DNA of 10,092 nt from Phenylobacterium sp. (GCA_028290925.1 JAQGIX010000072.1:1-10092); one strand, 5' to 3'; numbered from the stretch's first letter, positions 1 to 7,101 are shown. Numbers and translations: made by a program. Notes: generated from the sequence alone by a model not told the origin.

Positions 1-1533
1 GCCCGTGAAGCCCGCCGGCGCGGCGACGACGTTGAGCGAGTTCGCCACCCGGTCGGTCAGGAAGCTCCGGGCGGTGTAGTCGGCGTCCGACTTGGCGTAC
101 GACACATAGCCGTCGTACTTCCAGTTCGGCAGCGGCATGATCACCAGGTTGCCGCGGATGCCCGCGGTGCCCTTGGCGTAGTCGACCTTCTGGTTCGAAC
201 GGTCGTTGCCGAAGCCGATGAAGGCGCGCACGCCCACCGGCTGGCCCGAGGTCACGGCGGTGGGCACCGGCGAGAAGGTCGAGAACGCCAGGTTCGACGG
301 GATCAGCGAGCTGCCCTTGATGTAGTCGAGGGACAGCTGGCGGTAGCCCGTCTGGTTGGAATCCCGCTCGTTGACCAGCAATTCCCCATAGGCCTGGGCG
401 TCGCCCAAAGCCTGCAGGTCGTACGAGCCTTGCAGGAAGCCGGTGTAGACCTTCTCCGGCGAGATAAGGTTCTTGTTCAGCATCGCGGGCTCGAAGGTGT
501 CGCGCACGCCGAGGCTGTTGGCCCCGCCGCCCACGCCTTCGAAGCCAGGCACCCCGAGGGTCACGGCGGGGTTCGGCCGGAAGCGGTTGAACCGGCCGAT
601 CGTGCCCGGCGCCGTGGAGCCCGCCGCGCCGATGCCGTTGGTGGTGTTGGTGCCGATGGTGTTGATGGTGACGCCGTTGCTGCCGGTGCCGGTGATCGGA
701 TAGCACTTCGGCTGGCCGGTCAGCGGATCGATGAAGTCGAGGCTCGCGCCCGTCGTCCGGTTGATCAGCATGTCGGTGTTGCAGCGGGTCCAGTCGCGCT
801 GCCCGAGCGTCAGGTCGCTGCGCTCGTAGTAGTCGAACGAACCCTCGATGCTCCACCGGTCGGTGGTCTTGCCGGCCACCACGGAGGCGCGGGATTCATC
901 GCCGCCGCCGTGCTGGGTCTTCGCATAGTGGCCTTCCAGGATGACCCCGTTCAGCCGGTTGCGGGTGATGACGTTCACCACGCCGGCGATGGCGTCCGAG
1001 CCGTAGATCGAGGAGGCGCCGTCCTTCAGGATCTCGACATGGTCGATGATGGCGTTCGGCAGCACGTTCAGGTCGGCCGAGCCGACGCTGCCGCGGGTGC
1101 CGGCCGGGGAGACGCGGCGGCCGTTGATCAGCACCAGGGTGCGGCTGGCCCCAAGGCCACGCAGCGACAGGGTGTTCGCGCCGGGGCCGCCGTTGGTGAC
1201 GAAACCGCCGAAGGCGTTGTTGATCTGCGCCGCACCCGTCGTAATGCCGACCGATTGCAGGGCGTCGGTGGTCGAGCCGAAGCCGGCCAGGGTGGTTTCA
1301 TCATGCGTCACCACCTGCACGGGCGACGCGGAATTGAAGCTGTCGCGGCGGATGCGCGAGCCGACGACGACCAGTTCGCCGACCTCGTTGCCCTTGGCCG
1401 CGGCCTTCCTGGCGTCGGTCTCGGTCTGCAGCGGCTGGCCGGTGGTCTGGGCCGCCGCGGGCGCGACGCCGAACGCGAGCACCGCGGCGACGGCAGTGCC
1501 GCATGCCAGCGCCCATTTGGATCCTAGATACAT
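1..1533 (-). CDS. TonB-dependent outer-membrane receptor, N-terminal part (3' end beyond window)
   Basis: Reading the minus strand from the ATG at 1533-1531 gives 511 codons without a stop up to base 1, so the gene continues outside the window. Residues 1-28 look like a Sec signal peptide (basic start, hydrophobic core, APAAA|Q cleavage). A TonB-box/linker region follows at about 51-66 (VGELVVVGSRIRRDSF). The plug domain is recognisable at about 67-200: RGLGASRTLVLINGRR at 125-140, LKDGASSIYGSDAIAGVVN at 169-187. The rest is barrel strands and loops, with a cysteine pair at 251 and 277 probably in an outer loop. The family uses TonB-ExbB-ExbD energy to import siderophores, cobalamin, saccharides or other large substrates. 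Nothing here shows the substrate. A GGGGG stretch about ten bases upstream is a reasonable ribosome binding site. It diverges from a second receptor of the same type, with which it shares the GSRIRRD-[ST]-FN signature, so the two are probably distant paralogues. Complete relatives are usually 900-1100 aa. Confidence 0.93.
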   Translation of the reverse strand, partial: MYLGSKWALACGTAVAAVLAFGVAPAAAQTTGQPLQTETDARKAAAKGNEVGELVVVGSRIRRDSFNSASPVQVVTHDETTLAGFGSTTDALQSVGITTGAAQINNAFGGFVTNGGPGANTLSLRGLGASRTLVLINGRRVSPAGTRGSVGSADLNVLPNAIIDHVEILKDGASSIYGSDAIAGVVNVITRNRLNGVILEGHYAKTQHGGGDESRASVVAGKTTDRWSIEGSFDYYERSDLTLGQRDWTRCNTDMLINRTTGASLDFIDPLTGQPKCYPITGTGSNGVTINTIGTNTTNGIGAAGSTAPGTIGRFNRFRPNPAVTLGVPGFEGVGGGANSLGVRDTFEPAMLNKNLISPEKVYTGFLQGSYDLQALGDAQAYGELLVNERDSNQTGYRQLSLDYIKGSSLIPSNLAFSTFSPVPTAVTSGQPVGVRAFIGFGNDRSNQKVDYAKGTAGIRGNLVIMPLPNWKYDGYVSYAKSDADYTARSFLTDRVANSLNVVAAPAGFTG

Positions 1534-1586
1534 ATTAACTAGCCCCCTGAAGTTGATCGGCGACCCTGAGGTGGGCTTTATTTAAT

Positions 1587-1620
1587 AAAAAAAAGCATTT
1601 AGCCGCGCCTTGAGCGCGGC
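1587..1620 (-). terminator. Stem-loop plus T8 in the leader of the left receptor gene (possible attenuator)
   Basis: Bases 1602-1608 (GCCGCGC) and 1614-1620 (GCGCGGC) form a perfect 7-bp GC stem with a five-base loop. Read on the minus strand, the stem is followed after seven bases (1595-1601) by eight consecutive T (A8 at 1587-1594 on plus). It lies about 54-87 bases upstream of the left receptor's ATG and points the same way, so it could be an intrinsic terminator inside the leader. The seven-base gap between stem and T tract is longer than in a textbook terminator, and the real transcription start could lie downstream of it. Confidence 0.4.
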
Positions 1621-1628
1621 CTCCGTAG

Positions 1629-1657
1629 TGCGGCATTTCTGTCGCAGTTTTGCCGCA
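1629..1657. promoter_or_regulatory. 7-15-7 inverted repeat, candidate operator
   Basis: TGCGGCA at 1629-1635 and TGCCGCA at 1651-1657 are exact reverse complements, separated by 15 bases. A related half-site pair follows at 1662-1665 (GGCA) and 1671-1674 (TGCC). The spacing of the first pair puts half-site centres about 22 bases apart, two helical turns, which suits a dimeric DNA-binding protein. It lies in the upstream part of the left receptor's leader or promoter. The regulator is unknown and no match to a known consensus is claimed. Confidence 0.3.
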
Positions 1658-1805
1658 ATGAGGCACATTTTGCCCCCGCCGCAGGGCCCGCGACGGCCGC
1701 TTCGGTGAACTGCGTTATACGAACTCAGCACGATGAATGGGTTATCGGAAGCTTAGATTGCAGAATCGCCATGCGCTGGTCGAACTTGCCCCGATATGCC
1801 GAAAA

Positions 1806-1827
1806 CTGTGACGCTGAAACCTCACAG
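1806..1827. promoter_or_regulatory. CTGTGA-N10-TCACAG inverted repeat, candidate operator
   Basis: CTGTGA at 1806-1811 and TCACAG at 1822-1827 form a perfect 6-bp inverted repeat with a 10-base spacer. The half-sites look like those of CRP/FNR-family proteins (TGTGA/TCACA), but those use a 6-base spacer, so a standard CRP site is not supported. It lies about 154 bases upstream of the right receptor's ATG, where an activator or repressor site could act. Confidence 0.25.
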
Positions 1828-1980
1828 ATGCGCGCTCACGAAACAGCGATACCGCGATAGCGCAGATTGTGACGACTTCGTGTTGCCCAGCTTACATGGC
1901 CGTGACAGCGTGCAACTCGGCCGTGCGGGGGCAATCCCACGGATTAAGAACTTCTCTCTTGAGCGTGGGGATAATTCACG

Positions 1981-4971
1981 ATGCAAAGAACTAAAGGGAT
2001 TTTGCGCGCCGCCTTGCTGAGCTCGGCGGCGGCCTACCTGTTTGCGCCTGGAATGGCGCAGGCCCAAGCGAAGCCGGCGAGCGGCCAGGGCGTGGGCGTC
2101 GAGGAGATCGTGGTCACCGGCTCGCGCATCCGCCGCGACACCTTCAACGCGCCGCTCCCGATGGCCACCGTCGACGCCGCGCAGCTGCGGCAATCCGGGC
2201 ACGTCATCCTGGGCGACGCCCTGATGGAAATCCCGCAGATCGACGCCGCCAGCAACGCGCAGAACACCTCGAGCAGCCTGTTCAACTCCGGGCAGGCGCG
2301 GGTCGACATCCGTGGTCTGGGCCCCAGCCGAACCCTGGTGCTGATGGACAACCGCCGGATCATCAACAGCGACGCGTCGAGCCCCGCAGTCGACCTGAAC
2401 ACTATCCCCTCGCTGATGATCGACCGGGTGGAGGTGCAGCCGGGCGGCGTGTCGGCGGTCTATGGCTCAGACGCCATCGCCGGCGTCGTCAACCTGATCA
2501 TGAAGAAGTCGTTCGACGGCCTGCAGATCGACGCCCAGACGGGCACGACAGAGAAGGGCGACGGCCAGCAGGTTCTCGCGGGCGCCATATGGGGCCGCAA
2601 GTTCATGGACGACCGCCTGAACATCGTGGTCGGCGGCGAATTCGCGCGCGAAGATCCGGTGTTCCAGAGGGACCGCGCTGATGAGGGCCTGTTCCCGGGC
2701 ATCCGGCGCGATACGACCGTGGCGCCGCAGACCATCGTGCCGAACAGCCGCTCGAACACCTCGCCCTTCGCCACTTTCCAGCTGCCGAAGCCGGTCGGCG
2801 GCGTGACCATCGACGTCCGCAATCCGACCCAGATCGTGCAGCTCTCGCCGGCCTGCTCCAGCGCGACGGTGCTGCCGAGCTGCCAAGATCCGGCGCTGTT
2901 CTACTCAGGCGTCTACAACGCCCTGCAGAACAAGACGACCCGTGGGACGATCCGCGCCTACGTGGACTACAAGCTGACCGACCACATCAAGCTGTTCGCC
3001 GAAGCGAGCTACGCCCGCGTCATCGGCTACGGATTCTTCCAGCCGACCTTCTCCAACGCGGCGGGCGGGGGCACCCTGCCGGCGGTGATCAAGGGCGACA
3101 ACGCCTTCCTGACCACCAGCCAGACCACCGCGGCCCAGCAGCTGCGGGGCTTCTGGGCCCAGGCCTTCCCGGTCACCACCGCAAGGCCGAACCCGTTCGT
3201 CAGCACAGCCAGCGCGCCGATCGGCAAGTTCTGGCAGGAGTTCGGCGGTCGCGATTCCGAAACCCGCCGCGGGGTGGAACGCTATGTGGTCGGAGCCGAG
3301 GGCGACTTCGACGTCATCGGCCGCACCATCCACTGGGACACCTACGCCGAGGAAGGCCGCCTGAAGGGGACCACCATCTCCTACGGCGTGGCCAACATCC
3401 AGAACACCCTCAACGCCCTCGATTCGGTGGTGGTGAACGGTCAGATCGTCTGCCGCAGCGGCGCGCCAGGCTGCGTGCCCTGGGACATCATCAACGGCCC
3501 TTCGCAGGCCGCGGTGCAGTACGCCGCGGGCGTGGCGACCACCACCTCGTCCGGCAAGCAGGACGTCGTCTCGGCCAACGTCAGCTTCGACGCCTTCAAG
3601 CTGCCGGCGGGGCCGGTCGGCGTCGCGGCGGGCGTCGAGTACCGTCGGGAGGAGAGCCTGTTCACCCAGGATCCGCTGAGCGCCTCCGGCGCCCTGTTCT
3701 TCAACGCCATCGGCACCCGCGGCGGCAAGTTCGACGTCAAGGAAGCCTATGGCGAGGTCCGGGTCCCGCTCCTGAAGGACCTGCCGTTCTTCGACGAACT
3801 GACAGTGGAAGGCGCGGCCCGCGTCTCGGACTATTCGACCATCGGCAGCACCCACCAGTACCGGGTCTCCGCCGAGTGGGCGCCGATCCGCGACATCCGC
3901 TTCCGCGCCAACCAGGCGACGGCCGTGCGGGCGCCGAACATCGTCGAACTGTTCTCGCCGCAAAGCGTGAACTTCACCACCGCGGCCAACGACCCCTGCG
4001 ACGCCCAGGCGTTCCGGATCGCCACGGCCGGACAGCAGGCGGCGCGCCGGATCACCTGCGCGGCGGCCATTCCGAACTGGAACCCGGCGACCTTCACCTC
4101 GAACATCGGAACGGCCCGCTCGTCGCTGCAGCTGCTGCAGGGCGGCAACCCGAACCTCGGGGCCGAGACGGCGAAGACCTACGACCTCGGCGTCGTGATC
4201 CAGCCGCGCTGGATCCCCAACCTCCAGTTCTCGTTCGACTTCTTCAAGTATAATATCGAGAACGAGATTGGGACGATCCCGATCAACACCCTGTTCCAGA
4301 ACCTCTGCTACGACTCACCCCAGGCGCTGGCCAGCAATCCGTTCTGCGCCCTGATCCACCGCGATCTGAGCACCACGTCCGGCGCGCGTGACTCGGTGAC
4401 CGGCCTGCCGATCGGCGGCGGCGTCTCGGTGGCCGTGTTGACCAACCAGAACGTGGCCAAGGTGAAGGTCGAGGGCTTCGACGCCTCGATCGCCTACCGC
4501 TTCGACGTGGGGGACGTCTGGAAGGGCCACGACCTCGGGTCCATCGGCCTCCGGGTGGATGGGACCGACATGTACAACTGGGCCCTTCAGGGCTTGCCTG
4601 GTCAGGCCTACACGCAGTTCCAGAACACCATCAACAACGCCACGCCGCGCTGGAAGGTGACCGGAAACGTCAGCTGGACCTACGACAAGCTGCTGATCGG
4701 CTGGACCACCCACTTCATCGGCTCGATGGTCGCCAACAACGGCGTGCCGGTCGGGGCGCTGTCGCCGGGCAAGACCGGCGACTACTACGAGCATGACCTG
4801 CGCGGCCGCTACCGGCTCAACGATGAGGTGGAGATCCGCGGTGGGGTGCTGAACATCACCGACAAGTATCCGCCGGCCCTGCCCGAGACCTTCGCGGGCA
4901 CCGGCACGGGTTCGTCGACCTTCAGCAACAGCGGCCGCTTCTACTACATGGGCGTGACGCTGCGGTACTGA
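1981..4971 (+). CDS. TonB-dependent outer-membrane receptor, complete
   Basis: This 996-residue protein is an outer-membrane active transporter driven by TonB. Residues 1-28 are a signal peptide ending in MAQA|Q. The TonB-box/linker signature EEIVVTGSRIRRDTFN is at 41-56. The plug covers about 57-180 with RGLGPSRTLVLMDNRR (111-126) and VYGSDAIAGVVN (160-171). The remaining roughly 800 residues are a large beta barrel, closing with the usual alternating aromatic strand and C-terminal FYYMGVTLRY. Eight cysteines fall in four close pairs (292/301, 491/498, 673/693, 776/789), as expected of disulfide-bonded outer loops. The ATG at 1981 is favoured because it gives a complete signal peptide and has GTGGGG about ten bases upstream. 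Length and signature fit the large receptors abundant in Caulobacter and sphingomonads. The substrate cannot be read from the sequence, and no exbB, exbD, tonB, enzyme or regulator gene is adjacent. Confidence 0.96.
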   Translation: MQRTKGILRAALLSSAAAYLFAPGMAQAQAKPASGQGVGVEEIVVTGSRIRRDTFNAPLPMATVDAAQLRQSGHVILGDALMEIPQIDAASNAQNTSSSLFNSGQARVDIRGLGPSRTLVLMDNRRIINSDASSPAVDLNTIPSLMIDRVEVQPGGVSAVYGSDAIAGVVNLIMKKSFDGLQIDAQTGTTEKGDGQQVLAGAIWGRKFMDDRLNIVVGGEFAREDPVFQRDRADEGLFPGIRRDTTVAPQTIVPNSRSNTSPFATFQLPKPVGGVTIDVRNPTQIVQLSPACSSATVLPSCQDPALFYSGVYNALQNKTTRGTIRAYVDYKLTDHIKLFAEASYARVIGYGFFQPTFSNAAGGGTLPAVIKGDNAFLTTSQTTAAQQLRGFWAQAFPVTTARPNPFVSTASAPIGKFWQEFGGRDSETRRGVERYVVGAEGDFDVIGRTIHWDTYAEEGRLKGTTISYGVANIQNTLNALDSVVVNGQIVCRSGAPGCVPWDIINGPSQAAVQYAAGVATTTSSGKQDVVSANVSFDAFKLPAGPVGVAAGVEYRREESLFTQDPLSASGALFFNAIGTRGGKFDVKEAYGEVRVPLLKDLPFFDELTVEGAARVSDYSTIGSTHQYRVSAEWAPIRDIRFRANQATAVRAPNIVELFSPQSVNFTTAANDPCDAQAFRIATAGQQAARRITCAAAIPNWNPATFTSNIGTARSSLQLLQGGNPNLGAETAKTYDLGVVIQPRWIPNLQFSFDFFKYNIENEIGTIPINTLFQNLCYDSPQALASNPFCALIHRDLSTTSGARDSVTGLPIGGGVSVAVLTNQNVAKVKVEGFDASIAYRFDVGDVWKGHDLGSIGLRVDGTDMYNWALQGLPGQAYTQFQNTINNATPRWKVTGNVSWTYDKLLIGWTTHFIGSMVANNGVPVGALSPGKTGDYYEHDLRGRYRLNDEVEIRGGVLNITDKYPPALPETFAGTGTGSSTFSNSGRFYYMGVTLRY

Positions 4972-4983
4972 GCCAAGCCTAAA

Positions 4984-5011
4984 CCGCCCGGAGCTCATGG
5001 GCTCCGGGCGG
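4984..5011. terminator. 11-bp perfect hairpin after the right receptor gene
   Basis: CCGCCCGGAGC (4984-4994) and GCTCCGGGCGG (5001-5011) pair perfectly around a six-base loop, starting 12 bases after the receptor's stop. There is no T tract on the plus strand (ATCTCC follows), so it would be a weak or Rho-aided terminator there. On the minus strand it is followed by TTTAGG, so it may also back up termination of the convergent gene. Confidence 0.6.
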
Positions 5012-5034
5012 ATCTCCTGGGAAGCGTTGCGCAA

Positions 5035-5062
5035 AGAGCCGTCGGGGACGCCCGGCGGCTCT
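5035..5062. terminator. 12-bp hairpin between convergent genes, probable bidirectional terminator
   Basis: AGAGCCG (5035-5041) pairs with CGGCTCT (5056-5062). CGGG (5043-5046) pairs with CCCG (5051-5054), a T-G wobble at 5042/5055 joins them, and a GACG loop closes the stem. Read on the minus strand it lies 13 bases beyond the stop of the nitronate monooxygenase gene and runs into CTCTTTGC. On plus it is followed by CGTGTTCT. Both tails are only moderately T-rich, as is common in high-GC genomes. Confidence 0.6.
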
Positions 5063-5075
5063 CGTGTTCTCGAGC

Positions 5076-6071
5076 CTAGGCTGTGGCCATGGCCCGCTTG
5101 GACAGCATGCCGGCGAGGCGGCCGGCGATGATCTCCTCGGCCTCGCGGACCATGCGGTGCACCAGCTCGGCGCAGGTCGGGATATCGTGGATCAGGCCCT
5201 GGACCTGGCCGGCCGACCAGATGCCGGCGTCGTTGTCGCCGACCTCATAGACGCTGCGGCCACGGGTGCCGGCCACCAGCTCGCGGACGTCCTCGAACTT
5301 GGCGCCTTCGCGCTCGAGCGCCACGACCTGCTGGCTGATGGCGTTCTTCGCCACCCGGCTGGTGTTGTGCATGGTGCGGAAGATCAGCTCGGTGGCGCGC
5401 TCGTCGTTCTCGACGATCTGGCGCTTGATGTTCTCGTGGATCGGGCTCTCCACCGTGGCCATGAAGCGGGTGCCCATGTTGACGCCCTCGGCGCCCAGAG
5501 CGAGCGCGGCCACCAGGCCGCGGGCGTCGCCGAAGCCGCCCGAGGCGATCATCGGGATCTTGATCTTGTCCGCCGCCGCTGGGATCAGGATCAGGCCCGG
5601 CACGTCGTCCTCGCCGGGGTGGCCTGCGCACTCGAAGCCGTCGATGGAGATCGCATCGACCCCCATCCGCTCCGCGGAGAGGCCGTGGCGCACCGAGGTG
5701 CACTTATGGATCACCTTGATCCCGTGCTTCTTGAATTCCTCGACATGCTCGATGGGCTTGTTGCCCGCGGTCTCGACGATCTTGATCCCGGCCTCGATGA
5801 TCGCCTGGCGGTACTCCGCATAGGGCGGCGGCTTGATGGCCGGCAGGATGGTCAGGTTCACGCCGAACGGCTTGTCGGTCAGCGAGCGGGCCCGCGCGAT
5901 CTCCTCGGTGAGCTTTTCCGGCGTCGGCTGGGTGAGCGCGGTGATGAAGCCCAGCGCCCCGGCGTTAGCCACCGCCGCCACCAGCTCGGCGCGGCCCACC
6001 CACTGCATGCCGCCCTGCACGATGGGATGCTCGATCCCGAACATCTCGGTGAAACGGGTCTTCAGCGCCAT
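5076..6071 (-). CDS. Nitronate monooxygenase / 2-nitropropane dioxygenase-family FMN enzyme
   Basis: This 331-residue TIM-barrel flavoprotein is of the NMO/FabK-like superfamily, whose proven members oxidise alkyl nitronates to carbonyl compounds and nitrite. Visible signatures are the N-terminal FMN strand IEHPIVQGGMQWVG (13-26), ECAGHPGEDD (147-156) with a conserved histidine at 151 in the position of the family's catalytic base, IASGGFGDARG (175-185), and the phosphate-binding GAEGVNMGTRFMATVES (193-209). The frame stays open upstream to an ATG at 6200, but that would add 43 low-quality residues overlapping the end of accA. The ATG at 6071 has GGAGG (6078-6082) just upstream and begins directly at the family N-terminus, so I choose it. 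It lies 67 bp downstream of accA on the same strand, with an operator-like palindrome between. Many proteins annotated as NMO in proteobacteria sit with acyl-CoA genes and have no tested substrate, so the physiological reaction is uncertain. Family membership is firm. Confidence 0.93.
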   Translation of the reverse strand: MALKTRFTEMFGIEHPIVQGGMQWVGRAELVAAVANAGALGFITALTQPTPEKLTEEIARARSLTDKPFGVNLTILPAIKPPPYAEYRQAIIEAGIKIVETAGNKPIEHVEEFKKHGIKVIHKCTSVRHGLSAERMGVDAISIDGFECAGHPGEDDVPGLILIPAAADKIKIPMIASGGFGDARGLVAALALGAEGVNMGTRFMATVESPIHENIKRQIVENDERATELIFRTMHNTSRVAKNAISQQVVALEREGAKFEDVRELVAGTRGRSVYEVGDNDAGIWSAGQVQGLIHDIPTCAELVHRMVREAEEIIAGRLAGMLSKRAMATA

Positions 6072-6079
6072 GACGCCCC

Positions 6080-6097
6080 TCCAAACGGTTGTTTGGA
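6080..6097. promoter_or_regulatory. Perfect 7-4-7 palindrome, candidate TetR-type operator (or RBS-masking hairpin)
   Basis: TCCAAAC (6080-6086) and GTTTGGA (6091-6097) are exact reverse complements around GGTT. The shape CAAAC-N4-GTTTG resembles operators of TetR-family repressors, including the C/GAAAC-N2-4-GTTTG/C consensus described for the fatty-acid-responsive PsrA. It sits in the gap between accA and the nitronate monooxygenase gene. A weak minus-strand promoter, TTGCCT (6126-6131) and TTCAAC (6103-6108) with a 17-base spacer, would place the transcription start on or next to it. As RNA, the 3' arm overlaps the first bases of the GGAGG ribosome binding site, so a translational role is also possible. 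Confidence 0.45.
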
Positions 6098-6138
6098 AGC
6101 CAGTTGAACCCGGCGACGCCGCGTCAGGCAACCGGTGT

Positions 6139-7101
6139 TTACTGCAACCCCGTCCGGCCGATGGCGTAGAACCGCTCGGCCCGGCGCTTGCGAAGCTCAT
6201 CGGGCGAGAAGCCCTCCAGGCCCTTCAGCTCCGCCTCCAGCGCATCGCCCACCGCCTGCATCACGGCCGGGATGTCGGAGTGCGCGCCGCCGGCCGGCTC
6301 GGGGATGATGCGGTCGACGATGTTCATGCCCAGCAGGTCCTGGGCGGTGATCTTCATGGCCTTGGCGGCGTCGGCGCCGGTGCGGGCCCCACGCCAGAGG
6401 ATCGAGTTGGCGCCCTCGGGGGCGATCACCGAATAGATGGCATGCTCCAGGATCAGCACGCGGTTGGCGGCGGCCAGCGCGATCGCCCCGCCGGAGCCGC
6501 CCTCGCCGGTGATGAGCGCAATGTTCGGGACGCCGGCCATCAGGCACATCTCGGTGGATCGCGCGATGGCCTCGGCGACGCCGCGCTCCTCGGAGGCGAC
6601 CCCCGGATAGGCGCCGGCGGTGTCCACAAAGCTGACCACCGGCAGGGAGAAGCGCTCGGCCAGCTGCATCAGGCGGACCGCCTTGCGGTAGCCCTCGGGG
6701 CGGGCATAGCCGAAGTTGTGCTTCACGCGGGTGACGGTGTCGCGGCCCTTCTCATTGCCGATCACCACCACCGGACGGCCGCGGAACCGGCCGAGACCGC
6801 CCATGATCGCTTGGTCGTCGCCGAAGGTGCGGTCGCCGCGCAGTTCGACGAACTCCTCGATCAGCGCCTGGCAGTAGTCGATGAAATGCGGCCGGTCGGG
6901 ATGGCGGGCGACCTGGGTCTTCTGCCAGGCGTCCAGCTTGGCGTAGGCCTCGCGGCGCATGCCCTGGGCGCGGGTCCTGAGCGCCTCGATCTCGGCGTCG
7001 AAAGCGCCGGCGCTGGCGCTCTCCGAGAGCTTGGAAAGCTCTTCGATCTTGGCTTCGAGCTCGGCGATCGGACGCTCGAACTCGAGGTAATGGACAGCCA
7101 T
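6139..7101 (-). CDS. accA: Acetyl-CoA carboxylase carboxyltransferase subunit alpha
   Basis: AccA pairs with AccD to transfer the carboxyl group from carboxybiotin-BCCP to acetyl-CoA, giving malonyl-CoA in the cytoplasm, the committed step of fatty-acid synthesis. From the ATG at 7101 the protein has 320 residues, the normal AccA length. Visible features are the N-terminal helical segment beginning YLEFERPIAELEAKIEEL (5-22), LRGDRTFGDD (87-96), RPEGYRKA (134-141), FVDTAGAYPGVASEERG (158-174) and the oxyanion-forming GEGGSGGAIALA (199-210), then the crotonase-type fold to the end. A TTG codon precedes the ATG directly and could also serve as a start; the ATG is the conservative choice. No clear ribosome binding site is present. 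A nitronate monooxygenase-family gene follows on the same strand, and xerD lies about 1.2 kb upstream, beyond one inverted gene. AccD and the biotin subunits are not in this window. Confidence 0.97.
   Translation of the reverse strand: MAVHYLEFERPIAELEAKIEELSKLSESASAGAFDAEIEALRTRAQGMRREAYAKLDAWQKTQVARHPDRPHFIDYCQALIEEFVELRGDRTFGDDQAIMGGLGRFRGRPVVVIGNEKGRDTVTRVKHNFGYARPEGYRKAVRLMQLAERFSLPVVSFVDTAGAYPGVASEERGVAEAIARSTEMCLMAGVPNIALITGEGGSGGAIALAAANRVLILEHAIYSVIAPEGANSILWRGARTGADAAKAMKITAQDLLGMNIVDRIIPEPAGGAHSDIPAVMQAVGDALEAELKGLEGFSPDELRKRRAERFYAIGRTGLQ

Larger units (their letters stand above)
1534..1980. promoter_or_regulatory. Divergent control region between two TonB receptor genes
   Basis: These 447 bases hold no convincing gene but must carry the promoters of both receptors. 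A 74-codon plus-strand frame at 1796-2020 lacks a good ribosome binding site and overlaps the start of the right receptor, so I do not call it. Visible structure includes a GC hairpin plus T8 tract near the left receptor (1587-1620), a 7-15-7 inverted repeat (1629-1657), and a 6-10-6 inverted repeat CTGTGA/TCACAG (1806-1827). No strong sigma70 pair stands out. Weak plus-strand candidates are TTGTGA at 1867-1872 with TTACAT at 1892-1897 (19-base spacer, too long), and GATAAT at 1970-1975, too close to the ATG for a normal leader. No regulator gene lies beside the region. Confidence 0.6.

Noticed and set aside
430..1527. Long plus-strand open frame (365 codons) opposite the left receptor
   Set aside because: It is antisense to a receptor with clear signal peptide and plug motifs. 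Its Ala/Gly/Arg/Val/Asp-rich composition is typical of the complementary frame of high-GC genes.
1763..1767. GANTC (CcrM methylation) sites at 1763-1767 and 7269-7273 in the two divergent intergenic regions, as signs of cell-cycle control
   Set aside because: At this base composition roughly one such site per 300-350 bases is expected by chance, so two sites in about 685 bases is not informative.
1796..2020. Small plus-strand frame (74 codons) upstream of the right receptor
   Set aside because: It has no clear ribosome binding site, overlaps the receptor start in another frame and has no recognisable motif. A leader-peptide role is not excluded but is unsupported.
2905..3963. 352-codon minus-strand open frame inside the right receptor
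   Set aside because: It is antisense to the barrel region of the receptor and has no family resemblance.
5064..6107. 347-codon plus-strand open frame opposite the nitronate monooxygenase gene
   Set aside because: It is the antisense of the FMN enzyme, rich in His/Asp/Leu/Gly as expected from the complement of its codons, and has no recognisable motif.
6072..6200. 43-residue N-terminal extension of the nitronate monooxygenase
   Set aside because: It overlaps the end of accA, shows no similarity to the family and ignores the good ribosome binding site before the ATG at 6071.
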